Both the position numbers and the translations under genes were made by a program. The notes under the pieces are model-generated. The model was given only the letters and a program-made list of their open reading frames with translations. It did not search any database and was not told the origin of the DNA. Shown here one piece after another: positions 10,161-19,091 of a stretch of 64,000 nt of DNA (positions within the stretch are counted from its first letter, which is position 1; each line of letters opens with the position of its first letter). The stretch spans positions 1 through 64,000 of the forward strand of contig NZ_JBHTJT010000051.1 in assembly GCF_042676185.1 (NCBI RefSeq), written 5' to 3'. Source of the stretch: Tropicimonas aquimaris (GTDB taxonomy: Bacteria; Pseudomonadota; Alphaproteobacteria; Rhodobacterales; Rhodobacteraceae).

Positions 10161-10190
10161 ACGGGCCGGCGTTTCAGACGCCGGCCCGTT
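10161..10190 (+). terminator. pnp terminator
   Basis: ACGGGCCGGCGT (10161-10172) and ACGCCGGCCCGT (10178-10189) form a perfect 12-bp stem around a TTCAG loop, followed by a T-rich tract, 31 bases after the pnp stop. On the other strand there is no T-run, so it serves mainly the plus strand. Confidence 0.88.
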
Positions 10191-10227
10191 TTCCTTTGCG
10201 CAGCGGGTCTTTCCGCTGCGACGGAGA

Positions 10228-11772
10228 TCACTGCTTGCGCAGGTAGACGTCGAAGTTCTCTGAACTGGCGTGAAGTTCGTATCGGTCCATTGCCTCGCCG
10301 AACTCCGGCGCAACGCTCATATAGGCGTACCAGTCGAAGTCCTGGGTCTCGAAGAAGTACCGCCGATTGTCGATGACGGCGATCTCGGGACGCTTGTTCA
10401 GGAGGTCGGACGCATATTGCGAAGCGTTCAGGCGGTGCAATTCGTCGTACCGGGCACAAGCGTCGGGCTCTTGAACGCAATCGGTTTTCGCACGCCCGTC
10501 GACCACACCCGGCGCCACCCAGTTGTGCGGATAGCGCACGGCCCAGCTCCGCCGCATGGCGAGCGCAGCACCCGGTCCGGCCGCGGAATCGGTGCTCAGA
10601 ACCCAGATGGACTGCGCCGGCAGGCCCTCGGTCATGGCAACAACTTCCTCGACGCCCTTGTCGTGATAGAAACCCATCCGCGTGAAGCCGAACAGGATTG
10701 CGCCCACGGCGAAGATGCAGGCGACCTTCTGGAACCGCAGCCCTTCGCCACGAAACAGCACCCAGAAAGCCGTGAGGAAAGCAAAGCAGAAGAACGGGTA
10801 AAGGTGATAGCCAAAACCATTGCCCTGCCAAAGATAGCTGACCACGGAGGCCAGCAGCGCCGTGACGAAGACCCCGGTGCCCGCCGGCAATGACCGGGCA
10901 CGCAGCGCCAGCACCAGGACCATCCCGAGGACGGGAAAGCCGGCGAGTTGCAGGCGCATTCGGATGAACCCGGGCGAGGCCGATATGTTGCCGTAGACCT
11001 CGCGCGCACGGGGAACGATGTCGGAGAAATAGAGCGGATGAACCAGCGCGACAAAGGCCCCGTAGCTTAAGCCGACGGCCAGGAGCGTCAGGTTCGATGG
11101 CGAAAGGATGGGGCGGTGCGACCGCTGGCGCAGCACCTGATAGGCCGTGATCGACAGGGGAAAGACGATGAAATAGGGCTTCAGGCAGACACCCAGTCCG
11201 AAGAACACCGTCCGGAACATGCCTGGAGCGTTCGGGCGCGGCCCCAGTTGGGAGACCAACCAGGGCATCATGAACACGAGCAGCAAGCCATCGCGCTGGA
11301 TCTGTTCGAACCGTGCCGAGACGAGGATCGAGAACCCGACCGCGAGGGTCATCAGCCCGGCCTCGCTGGGCGTCATGCCCTGCTCGTCGTGAAGGATGCG
11401 GAAACACCAATGGAGCGAGGCAAAGACAAGGAGCGCGAAAGCGACGTAGGCGCCGTTGTCGGGCGAGAGGTTCAGCAGATCCGACAGCAGGATCGCCGGC
11501 ACAGTCAGGTAGAAGTTCAGCGGTGGGTTGATGTCGATCACGTCGCGGTAGAGCACCGCGCCGTCCAGCCAGTCGCGGGCTGCCAGAACGTAGACGGCCA
11601 CGTCGTGGCTCAACATCCGATTCCAGTACACGATGACAAAGAGGATCGAGACCGCGGCCGGATAGAGCAGCGAGGCCAGTAGGGCCGTGTCCTTTGCCAA
11701 AGGTCCGGCGCCTGCCGGCGATGCCTGTCGGAGCTCGGCGCCATCGGCCGTCAGTCTGGCGGAAGTCTTCAT
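10228..11772 (-). CDS. polytopic membrane protein, GT-C-like
   Basis: A 514-residue integral membrane protein with about ten hydrophobic segments between residues 30 and 365 and a hydrophilic C-terminal domain of about 150 residues. The layout, with a loop after the first segment containing SHDVAVYVLAARDWLDG and the DINPPLNF motif, resembles GT-C (family 39-type) glycosyltransferases that use polyprenyl-linked sugars and often have acidic residues in that first loop. I cannot name a substrate. The gene is monocistronic, facing pnp across the pnp terminator. A promoter is likely in the AT-rich stretch 11800-11880. Confidence 0.7.
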   Translation of the reverse strand: MKTSARLTADGAELRQASPAGAGPLAKDTALLASLLYPAAVSILFVIVYWNRMLSHDVAVYVLAARDWLDGAVLYRDVIDINPPLNFYLTVPAILLSDLLNLSPDNGAYVAFALLVFASLHWCFRILHDEQGMTPSEAGLMTLAVGFSILVSARFEQIQRDGLLLVFMMPWLVSQLGPRPNAPGMFRTVFFGLGVCLKPYFIVFPLSITAYQVLRQRSHRPILSPSNLTLLAVGLSYGAFVALVHPLYFSDIVPRAREVYGNISASPGFIRMRLQLAGFPVLGMVLVLALRARSLPAGTGVFVTALLASVVSYLWQGNGFGYHLYPFFCFAFLTAFWVLFRGEGLRFQKVACIFAVGAILFGFTRMGFYHDKGVEEVVAMTEGLPAQSIWVLSTDSAAGPGAALAMRRSWAVRYPHNWVAPGVVDGRAKTDCVQEPDACARYDELHRLNASQYASDLLNKRPEIAVIDNRRYFFETQDFDWYAYMSVAPEFGEAMDRYELHASSENFDVYLRKQ

Positions 11773-11921
11773 GGATCGATCTACCCTGGGCTGGCGCGTG
11801 AATTCGCCGGCAGATCATCCGATTATTGGGGCAAAACTAGGGAATCACCGGGATTATTTAATCATCGTTTCCCAATCCGGGACAATTCAGCCCCGGAATT
11901 CAGGCGTCCCAGCTCATCCGT

Positions 11922-12230
11922 TCATTGAACGTAAGTGACGTAATCGTCGCGATAGGCCGTCTTGCGGCGCTCCGGGACCGGGGCTGGCCAAGTGCCAGTG
12001 CGGGGGCTGGGTGCGCCGGTATATTCCGGAATGTCGTCCCGGTGCGTGCCGGTGGAGAGCTGGCGTGCGCGTTCTGCCGGGGCGTTGACCCGCGGCGTCG
12101 AGGCCGGCAGGTAGGTCACATGCTGGGTGGTCTCGGGCTCGGGCGCGCAGGCCGAGAGGCCGAGCACGACCAACACAGCCCCAAGTCCACGGGCAAGAAC
12201 AGCCTTTCGCGCTCCACAAACATCGGACAT
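11922..12230 (-). CDS. small lipoprotein, unknown function
   Basis: A 102-residue lipoprotein precursor. It has a basic start, a hydrophobic stretch, and a lipobox LSAC with the lipidated cysteine at about C28. The mature part is short, proline-rich and likely unstructured (TGAPSPRTGTWPAPVPERRK), ending in tyrosine and valine. The ATG at 12230 has a very strong Shine-Dalgarno (GGGAGGTG) five bases upstream, which decides the start over the much longer open frame running through codA. It is separated from codA by 164 bases, so it probably has its own promoter. Confidence 0.82.
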   Translation of the reverse strand: MSDVCGARKAVLARGLGAVLVVLGLSACAPEPETTQHVTYLPASTPRVNAPAERARQLSTGTHRDDIPEYTGAPSPRTGTWPAPVPERRKTAYRDDYVTYVQ

Positions 12231-12394
12231 TATCACCTCCCACTGAGCAGGTTCGATCAAAGCATACCGCCGGGCATCGAGCCCGACCTTTGGGGGCAGC
12301 TTAGCCACGAAACAGCGCCCGAGATACCCGAAATTGGCCGCAAGCCCCTTGATTTCGTTGAAATGCGGCAGACTGGGAGCCAAAGGCCACGGTT

Positions 12395-13669
12395 TCAGGG
12401 CGCGCGGCGGCGCACCGAGGCCGGGCGCCCCGGCAGGCTTAGCGCCGCGTCGCCCCGCTCGGAGCGTGCGATGACCTTGCCCCTGGCGACCACCGCCAGC
12501 CGGGCCGGCCGCAGGCGCACCGCTTCGGTCGGATTGCCCGCGTCGAGCACCACCAGCGAGGCTACCGCTCCCTCGCGCAGCCCGTAATCCTTCAGCCCCA
12601 TGATTGCGGCATTGGTCTCCGTCACCATGGTGAAGCAGCGCGCCATTTCCTCGGGGTGGGTCATCTGGGCGACGTGCAGGCCCATGAAGGCCACGTCCAG
12701 CATGTCGGCGGTGCCGAGACTGTACCACGGATCGAGCACGCAATCCTGGCCCCAGCCCACGGGGATGCCCATCGCCTGCATCTCCTTTACCCGCGTCAGA
12801 CCGCGCCGCTTGGGAAAGGTATCGTGCCGGCCCTGCAGGACAATATTGATCAGCGGATTCGGGATCGCGGCGATGCCGGCCTCTGCGATCAGCGGCAGCA
12901 GTTTGGAAACATAGTAGTTGTCCATCGAGTGCATCGAGGTCAGGTGGCTGCCCGCCACGCGCCCCTGCAGGCCCAGCCGCTGTGTCTCGAAAGCCAGCGC
13001 CTCGATGTGGCGCGACATGGGATCGTCCGTCTCGTCGCAATGGATGTCGACCATCAGGCCGCGCTCCGCCGCGATCTCGCAAAGGTCGCGCAGGGAGGCG
13101 GCGCCGTCGGCCATCGTGCGCTCGAAATGCGGGATGCCGCCGACCACGTCGACCCCCATGTCGAGCGCCCGGATCACGTTTTCCCGCCCGTTTGGCGCGC
13201 GGTAGAGCCCGTCTTGCGGAAATGCGACGAGTTGCAGGTCGATGTAGCCCTTCACCTGCTCCCGCACCTCCAGAAGGGCGGTCACGGTGTTGAGGTGATC
13301 CGGCGTGGTATCGACATGGCTGCGGATCGCCAGCAGGCCCATCGACGCGGCCCAGTCGCAATAGGTCAGCGCGCGCTCGACCATCTCGTCAACGGTCGCG
13401 ATGTCCCGCAACTCGCCCCAGAGCGAGATGCCCTCCAGCAGAGTGCCGGACGCGTTCACCCGCGGTTTGCCGTAGGACAGCGTCGCATCCATGTGGAAAT
13501 GCGGGTCAACGAAGGGCGGGGAGACCAGATCGCCGCTGGCGTCAATCATCTCGCCAGCCTCGGCCTCCAGCTTTGGCGCGATGGCGGCGATCCGGTCGCC
13601 GGTGATGCCGATATCGGCGACGCGCCCGTCGGGCAGCGTTCCGCCGCGAACGATCAGGTCGAACATCAT
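12395..13669 (-). CDS. CodA-like amidohydrolase (cytosine deaminase family)
   Basis: Metal-dependent deaminase closely related to E. coli cytosine deaminase CodA. The 424-residue protein aligns with CodA with a constant offset of four residues: metal ligands H57, H59 and H210, catalytic E213, H242 and D309, and Q152. The specificity residue D314 of CodA is C310 here, and the neighbouring H312 is Q308, so the true substrate may not be cytosine. It is the last gene of an ABC-transporter operon, overlapping the permease stop by 4 bases (ATGA), which suggests that it processes the imported compound. Cytosine, methylcytosine or another pyrimidine or creatinine-like base are possible. Confidence 0.85.
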   Translation of the reverse strand: MMFDLIVRGGTLPDGRVADIGITGDRIAAIAPKLEAEAGEMIDASGDLVSPPFVDPHFHMDATLSYGKPRVNASGTLLEGISLWGELRDIATVDEMVERALTYCDWAASMGLLAIRSHVDTTPDHLNTVTALLEVREQVKGYIDLQLVAFPQDGLYRAPNGRENVIRALDMGVDVVGGIPHFERTMADGAASLRDLCEIAAERGLMVDIHCDETDDPMSRHIEALAFETQRLGLQGRVAGSHLTSMHSMDNYYVSKLLPLIAEAGIAAIPNPLINIVLQGRHDTFPKRRGLTRVKEMQAMGIPVGWGQDCVLDPWYSLGTADMLDVAFMGLHVAQMTHPEEMARCFTMVTETNAAIMGLKDYGLREGAVASLVVLDAGNPTEAVRLRPARLAVVARGKVIARSERGDAALSLPGRPASVRRRAP

Positions 13670-14610
13670 CTCTCTCCCTTGTTGAACGGCACCATCAGCG
13701 CCGCCGGGACCTCGGCGCGGCGCGACATGAGGACGAGCGCAAGGATCGACAGGAAATAGGGCATCATCAGGAACACCTGATAGGGCACGAACGCGCCCAC
13801 CGGCGTCTGCTGCAGCCGGATCTGGAAGGCATCGAAGGCGGCAAAGAGGATCGCACCGAGCAGCGCCTTGCCCGGCTTCCAGGCGCCGAAGACGACAAGC
13901 GCGATGCAGATCCAGCCACGCCCGTTCACCATGTCGAAGAAGAAGCTGTCGAAGGCCGACATGGTCAGGAAGGCACCGCCCACCGCCATCAGCCCCGACC
14001 CCACGATCACCGCGCCCATGCGGATCGCCATGACCGACAGGCCCTGCGCCGCGACCGCCGACGGGCTCTCGCCCGCGGCCCGCACGGCGAGCCCGAGCGG
14101 CGTGCGGTAGAGCACGAGCATGGTCAAGATCACCACAACGAAGGCCGCGTAGGTCAGCGGCGTCTGGGCAAACAGCGCCGGGCCGAGGATCGGGATCTCG
14201 GACAGAATCGGGATCTCGAAGGCCTGGAAGGCCTCGATCTTTGGCGGCGAGGAGACCTCGGGCAGGACCACGCGATAGGTGTAGAAGGTGAGCGACGTCG
14301 CGAGCAGCGTGATCCCCACGCCCACAACGTGCTGCGACAGCCCGAACGGCACCGAGAGGATGGAGTGCACCAGCCCGAAGGCCATGCCGGTCAGCAGCGC
14401 CACCGCAACCCCGCCCCAGAGCGGCAGCCCGGCCCAGACAGCGATCCAGCCGGCAAAGGCCCCGGCGACCATGATGCCCTCGATGCCGAGGTTCAGCACC
14501 CCCGCCCGCTCGCAGATCAGCTCGCCCATCGTGGCAAAGATCAGCGGCGAAGCGATGCGAATCGCGGCGGCCCAGAAGGAGGCGGAGAGCAGGATGTCGA
14601 ACAGATCCAT
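13666..14610 (-). CDS. ABC nucleoside-type permease, second subunit
   Basis: A 314-residue inner-membrane permease of the branched-chain/BMP-linked nucleoside ABC family (NupQ/YufQ type), with about eight hydrophobic segments. Family blocks seen are GELICERAGVLNLGIEG near 28-43 and PLGLAVRAAGESPSAVAAQG in the cytoplasmic loop, which contacts the ATPase. It forms a heterodimer with the product at 14612-15661. The start lies 2 bases after that gene's stop and its own stop overlaps the deaminase start. Confidence 0.92.
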   Translation of the reverse strand: MDLFDILLSASFWAAAIRIASPLIFATMGELICERAGVLNLGIEGIMVAGAFAGWIAVWAGLPLWGGVAVALLTGMAFGLVHSILSVPFGLSQHVVGVGITLLATSLTFYTYRVVLPEVSSPPKIEAFQAFEIPILSEIPILGPALFAQTPLTYAAFVVVILTMLVLYRTPLGLAVRAAGESPSAVAAQGLSVMAIRMGAVIVGSGLMAVGGAFLTMSAFDSFFFDMVNGRGWICIALVVFGAWKPGKALLGAILFAAFDAFQIRLQQTPVGAFVPYQVFLMMPYFLSILALVLMSRRAEVPAALMVPFNKGER

Positions 14611-14611
14611 C

Positions 14612-15661
14612 TCAATCCCTCCGCACGCGGAACTTGGTCAGCAGGATCGCCAGCACCATCAGCAGCAGCGCCGTGGCGAGCATGATGTCGGCCAGGTAGG
14701 TTGGCACGCCGATGGCGCGGCTCATGCTGTCGGCGCCGACGAAGATCGCGGCGACGAACAGCGCCGCCAAGACCACACCGAGCGGATGCAACAGCGCCAG
14801 CATCGCCACGACGATCCCGGTGTAGCCATAGCCCGGCGACAGATCGAGCGTGAGCGAGCCCTTGAGCCCTGCGACCTCGGAGAAACCCGCCAGCGCGGCG
14901 AGCCCGCCCGACAGCAGCGCCGTCTTGAGGATGACGCGCGTCACGCGGATGCCTGCAAAGCGCGCGGCCTCGGCGTTCTGGCCAACCGCACGCATCTCGA
15001 AGCCCAGTGTGGTTTTCGCGTCGATCACCCAGATCGCGGCGGCGGCGATCAGTGCCAGCGCGAACCCCCAGTGGATCCTCAACCCTTCGACGAGCCGAGG
15101 CAGGCGGGCTTCCGGGATCAGCCGTGCCGACTTGGGCCAACCCATACCCATCGGGTCCTTCAGCGGACCTTCGAGAAGGTAGGAGACAAAGAGCAGGAAG
15201 ATGAAGTTGAAGAGCAGCGTTGTCACTACCTCGTCCACGCCGAACCGGGTCTTCAGCAAGGCCGGCACGAACAGAACGAACGCGCCCGCCAGCATCGCGG
15301 CGACCGCGATCACCGGCAGCAGCACCGGAGACGGCCATCCGAGCGCGCCCGTGCCGAGCACCGCGGTGACGACCGCCCCGGCATAGAGCTGCGCCTCGGC
15401 CCCGATGTTCCAGAGCTTGGCGCGGAAGGCGACGGCCACGGCAAGGCCGGTGAAGATCAGCGGCGTGGCACGGTTCAACGTCTCCAGCACGGCGAATTTC
15501 GAACCGAAGGCGCCTTTCATGATCTCGCCGAAAACGGCGGCCGGGTTACCCCCGGCGATCATGGCCAGAAGCGCCGCGACCAAAAAAGTTGTCGCCAGAG
15601 CCAGCGCCGGCGGCAGGGTCCGCCGCGCGAACGTCGGGTTGGCGATCGGTTCAAGTCGCAT
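14612..15661 (-). CDS. ABC nucleoside-type permease, first subunit
   Basis: A 349-residue inner-membrane permease of the NupP/YufP type, about nine hydrophobic segments. It shows the family's coupling-loop sequence KTTLGFEMRAVGQNAEAARFAG and a LWNIGAEAQLYAGA block. It pairs with the following permease. The start at 15661 lies inside the last codons of the ATPase gene (11-base overlap), so translation is coupled. Confidence 0.92.
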   Translation of the reverse strand: MRLEPIANPTFARRTLPPALALATTFLVAALLAMIAGGNPAAVFGEIMKGAFGSKFAVLETLNRATPLIFTGLAVAVAFRAKLWNIGAEAQLYAGAVVTAVLGTGALGWPSPVLLPVIAVAAMLAGAFVLFVPALLKTRFGVDEVVTTLLFNFIFLLFVSYLLEGPLKDPMGMGWPKSARLIPEARLPRLVEGLRIHWGFALALIAAAAIWVIDAKTTLGFEMRAVGQNAEAARFAGIRVTRVILKTALLSGGLAALAGFSEVAGLKGSLTLDLSPGYGYTGIVVAMLALLHPLGVVLAALFVAAIFVGADSMSRAIGVPTYLADIMLATALLLMVLAILLTKFRVRRD

Positions 15662-17192
15662 GCGCGGCCTCCTCGAACCCGTGGCCGGCCATCCAGGCGC
15701 CGAGATCCTCGGGTTTCATTGTGCCGCGGGCAAAGGGCGGGCTGAGCCGGCCCTCGGAGATCACGTGGATCACGTCCGACAGGCGCATGATCTCGTCGAG
15801 ATCCTCGGAGATCAGCAGGACCGCCGCGCCGGCATCGCGGGCCTCGGCGAGCCGGCCGTGCACGTAGTTCACCGCGCCGATGTCGAGCCCGCGCACCGGC
15901 TGGTTGGCGAGGATGATCTCCGGACCCCATTCCAGAACCCGCCCGAGGATCAGCTTCTGCATGTTGCCGCCCGACAGCAGCCGGATCCGCACGTCCGGTC
16001 CCGGGCAGCGGATGTCGTAGGTCGCGATCAACTCCTCGGCGTGACTCCGCACGCGGGCCCAGTCCATCCAGCCGCGGCGCGAGAAATCGCTGCCGTAGGT
16101 CTCGAGGATCGCGTTCTCCGCCAGGGTGAAATCCGCGATGGTGCCGGTGTGGTGCCGGTCTTCCGGGATACGGGCGATGCCGTGGCCGATGGCGGTGCGC
16201 GGCGTCCAGCCGCTGATCGGCTCGCCCGCCACTGTCATCTCGCCCGAAATCGGTGCGCGCAGCCCCGACAGCAGGTCCGACAGCGCGGCCTGCCCGTTGC
16301 CGGAAACGCCCGCCAAGCCGGTGATCTGGCCCGCGCACAGGTCCATCGTCACCGCGTCGAGCCCAGGCTTGTCGCCCTCGCCTTCCGTCGACACGGCGCG
16401 GAGCGACAGGCGCGGCGCGCCGGGGGTCGACGGCGTGATCTCCGGCATCGTCACCTCGGCCCCGACCATCAGCGCGGCCAGTTCCTCGCGGTTGGTCTCG
16501 GCCGTCGGGCGCTCTGCCACCAGCTTGCCGTGCCGCAGCACCAGCACCCGGTCGGAGATCGCCATGACCTCGTGCAGCTTGTGCGAGATGAAGACGATCG
16601 ACAGCCCCATGCCGATCGCCTCGCGCAGGGTCGAGAACAGCGCGTCCGTCTCCTGCGGGGTCAGCACGGCAGTCGGCTCGTCGAGAATCAGGATACGGGC
16701 GTCGCGGTAGAGCGCCTTGAGGATCTCCACCCGCTGCCGCTCGCCCACCGTCAGCCGCCCGACCCGGGCATCGGGATCGACCTTGAGATGAAAGCGAGTC
16801 GACAGATCGCGGATCCGGGCCTTTACCTCGCCGGGCCGCAAAGACATCGCGTTTAGCGGCTGCGCGCCCAGCACGATGTTTTCCCAGACAGTCAGGTTGC
16901 CGGCGAGCGTGAAATGCTGATGCACCATCCCGACCCCGGCATCGAGCGCGGCGCGCGGATTGCCTGGCGGGAGCGTCTGGCCAAAAAGCTCCACCTCGCC
17001 CTCGTCGGCCGTGTACTGGCCGAAGAGAATGTTCATCAGCGTCGTCTTGCCGGCGCCGTTCTCGCCGAGCAGGGCGACAACCTCGCCCCGGTCCAGATGA
17101 AAGCTCACCGCATCGTTTGCGGTGAGCGATCCGAAGCGCTTGGTGATGTTGGAAAGGCGCAGAACGGTCTGCACCGGCTCCGCGCCTGTCAT
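15651..17192 (-). CDS. ABC transporter ATPase with two nucleotide-binding domains
   Basis: A 513-residue tandem ATPase that powers nucleoside-type import (NupO/YufO/RbsA layout). The first domain has Walker A GENGAGKTT, an LTVGE signature and Walker B ILILDEPTAVL. The second has a degenerate Walker A (GVSGNGQAA), an LSGGN signature and a Walker B whose usual acid is replaced (IILANQPVRGLD). This asymmetry is normal for the family. The start at 17192 is 4 bases after the binding-protein stop; the reading frame continues about 42 codons upstream into that gene, but that part is basic and unlike the family. Confidence 0.93.
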   Translation of the reverse strand: MTGAEPVQTVLRLSNITKRFGSLTANDAVSFHLDRGEVVALLGENGAGKTTLMNILFGQYTADEGEVELFGQTLPPGNPRAALDAGVGMVHQHFTLAGNLTVWENIVLGAQPLNAMSLRPGEVKARIRDLSTRFHLKVDPDARVGRLTVGERQRVEILKALYRDARILILDEPTAVLTPQETDALFSTLREAIGMGLSIVFISHKLHEVMAISDRVLVLRHGKLVAERPTAETNREELAALMVGAEVTMPEITPSTPGAPRLSLRAVSTEGEGDKPGLDAVTMDLCAGQITGLAGVSGNGQAALSDLLSGLRAPISGEMTVAGEPISGWTPRTAIGHGIARIPEDRHHTGTIADFTLAENAILETYGSDFSRRGWMDWARVRSHAEELIATYDIRCPGPDVRIRLLSGGNMQKLILGRVLEWGPEIILANQPVRGLDIGAVNYVHGRLAEARDAGAAVLLISEDLDEIMRLSDVIHVISEGRLSPPFARGTMKPEDLGAWMAGHGFEEAAHAT

Positions 17193-17196
17193 GAGC

Positions 17197-18219
17197 CTAC
17201 GAGGACTTCGGCTCTTCGTCGTTGATTTCGACCGTGAAGGAGCCATCCTTGATCGCCGCTTCCCGTTCGGCCACGAGGTCCAGCGCCGCCTGCGGAATCT
17301 TGCCTTCGAAGGTGCCATAGGGGGCGAGCGAGGAGCCGCCTTCCTTCATGAAGGAATAGATCCCGTAGTCCGCAGCCGTGAAGGTCCCGGCCATGACTTC
17401 GGCGATTGCCTTGTCCAGCGTGGGCTCGAAATGCCACAGCGCCGAGGCCACGACGGTGTCGGGATAGTCGGCCTGGGTGTCGATCACGTTGCCGATGGCG
17501 AGGATACCCTTCTCCTTGGCCGCGTCCGAGACGCCGAAGCGCTCGGCATAAAGCAGGTCGGCGCCGTTCTCGATCATCGCATAGGCGGTTTCCTTGGCCT
17601 TGGGAGGATCGAACCAGGAGCCGATGAAGGACACCTGGAAGGTCACGTCGGGGTTCATCTCGCGCGCGCCGGCCATGAAGGCGTGCATCAAGCGGTTCAC
17701 TTCCGGGATCGGGAAGCCGCCGACCATGCCGATGTTGCCACTCTCCGACAGCGCCCCGGCGATGATGCCCGACAGGTAGGAGGCGTCCTGGATGTAGTTG
17801 TCGAAAACCGCGAGGTTGGCGATGGCCGGATCTTCCTTGAAGGACGAGCCCATCAGGAAGGCGACCTCCGGATACTCGGCGGCCACTTCGCGGGCCTCCG
17901 CCTCGACGCCGAAGATCTCGCCGACGATCAGGTCGTAGCCGCCCTCGGCATATTCACGCATCACCCGCGGATAGTCGGTGTTCGCTGTGTTCTCGGAATA
18001 GGTGTATTCGATATCGCCGCGTTCCTGGGCTGCAAGGGCCGCGATGTGGATCCGGCTCACCCACTGCTGCTCCACCGGCACGGTATAGATACCGGCGACC
18101 TTCAGCGGCTCCTGGGCATGGGCCTTGAGCGGAAGAAGGCTCGCAATCGCACCGACGGCCACCGTCGAGCCAAGGAAGGCACGGCGCGAAATCGCACCGG
18201 GAACTTTGGATTCATGCAT
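17197..18219 (-). CDS. BMP-family substrate-binding protein
   Basis: Periplasmic binding protein of the basic membrane protein (BmpA/Med) family, which in characterised relatives binds nucleosides or purine-like ligands. The 340-residue precursor starts with a twin-arginine-like leader (SRRAFLGS at about 11-18, a hydrophobic core, and cleavage expected after LKAHA). There is no lipobox, so the protein is likely soluble. It heads the operon binding protein, ATPase, two permeases and deaminase. Its promoter should lie in the 250-base divergent region to rnd. Confidence 0.92.
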   Translation of the reverse strand: MHESKVPGAISRRAFLGSTVAVGAIASLLPLKAHAQEPLKVAGIYTVPVEQQWVSRIHIAALAAQERGDIEYTYSENTANTDYPRVMREYAEGGYDLIVGEIFGVEAEAREVAAEYPEVAFLMGSSFKEDPAIANLAVFDNYIQDASYLSGIIAGALSESGNIGMVGGFPIPEVNRLMHAFMAGAREMNPDVTFQVSFIGSWFDPPKAKETAYAMIENGADLLYAERFGVSDAAKEKGILAIGNVIDTQADYPDTVVASALWHFEPTLDKAIAEVMAGTFTAADYGIYSFMKEGGSSLAPYGTFEGKIPQAALDLVAEREAAIKDGSFTVEINDEEPKSS

Positions 18220-18272
18220 GAGACTGACCCTGTTGCTGTGTTATTAGGCGCTTGCCGCGATATTGTCCGAAA

Positions 18273-18290
18273 GGTCAAATATTTCAGACC
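18273..18290. promoter_or_regulatory. possible operator dyad before the BMP operon
   Basis: An imperfect palindrome (GGTC, ten AT-rich bases, GACC) lies about 55 bases upstream of the binding-protein start, next to a TTGACC that could be a -35 element on the minus strand. Position and symmetry suit a repressor site for the uptake operon. No regulator gene is adjacent, so this is a weak inference. Confidence 0.3.
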
Positions 18291-18472
18291 CAGCTACAAG
18301 GTGTAGGCCCGGGCGCGCGCTGTCAAAGCAATTCGCGCCGCTTAATGTGGCGCATTCCGCCGCAAGCGCCTGCATATTGCGCATCACCGCAAGGGCCCGC
18401 GGAAGCGCCAGCATTGAAATCCCGGCCCTCTCGCCGTATCTGGGCGGAGACCCCGAAAAAGAAGGCCCCGAC

Positions 18473-19084
18473 ATGGCGATCCACCTCCACGCCAAAGATC
18501 TCCCCGACGCGCTCGATCTCGGCCCCGTGGTCGCAATCGACTGCGAGACGATGGGGCTCAACCCGCACCGTGACCGGCTCTGCCTCGTGCAGCTCTCGGG
18601 CGGTGATGGAGATGCGCACCTGGTGCAGATCGAAAGGGGCCAGACTGAGGCGCCGAACCTCGCACGCTTGCTGACCGACCCGGAGGTGCTGAAGTTGTTC
18701 CACTTTGGCCGGTTCGACATCGCGGCGATGTACAATGCCTTCGGCGCGCTGGCTGCGCCGGTCTATTGCACCAAGATCGCCTCCAAGCTGGTACGCACCT
18801 ACACCGACCGCCACGGCCTGCGGAACCTCTGCCAGGAGATGCTGGACATCGACATTTCCAAGCAGCAGCAATCCAGCGACTGGGGCGCCGAGACGCTGAC
18901 CGTCGCGCAGCAGGAATACGCCGCCTCCGACGTGCTCTACCTGCACCGCCTGCGCAGGGAGTTCGACAAGCGGCTGGAACGCGAGGGGCGCACCGAGATC
19001 GCCCGAGCCTGTTTCGACTTCCTGCCCACCCGGGCCAAGCTCGATCTGGCCGGCTGGCCCGAGATCGACATTTTCTCGCACTGA
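18473..19084 (+). CDS. rnd: ribonuclease D-like 3'-5' exonuclease, short form
   Basis: DEDDy-family 3'-5' exoribonuclease that trims tRNA precursors and other small RNAs. The 203-residue product has all four acidic residues: D23 and E25 (AIDCETMG), D82 (HFGRFDIA), and Y149/D153 (EYAASD). It lacks the HRDC domains of E. coli RNase D, as is common in alphaproteobacteria. I chose the ATG 18473, because upstream in-frame sequence is not family-like. It begins the run rnd, kdsD, lptC, lptA, lptB with 4-8 base gaps. Confidence 0.9.
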   Translation: MAIHLHAKDLPDALDLGPVVAIDCETMGLNPHRDRLCLVQLSGGDGDAHLVQIERGQTEAPNLARLLTDPEVLKLFHFGRFDIAAMYNAFGALAAPVYCTKIASKLVRTYTDRHGLRNLCQEMLDIDISKQQQSSDWGAETLTVAQQEYAASDVLYLHRLRREFDKRLEREGRTEIARACFDFLPTRAKLDLAGWPEIDIFSH

Positions 19085-19091
19085 CATCGCC

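Noticed and set aside
15651..17318. N-terminally extended ATPase starting at 17318
   Set aside because: The extra 42 codons overlap the binding-protein gene and are basic and unlike the family; start at 17192 fits the gap and the family start.
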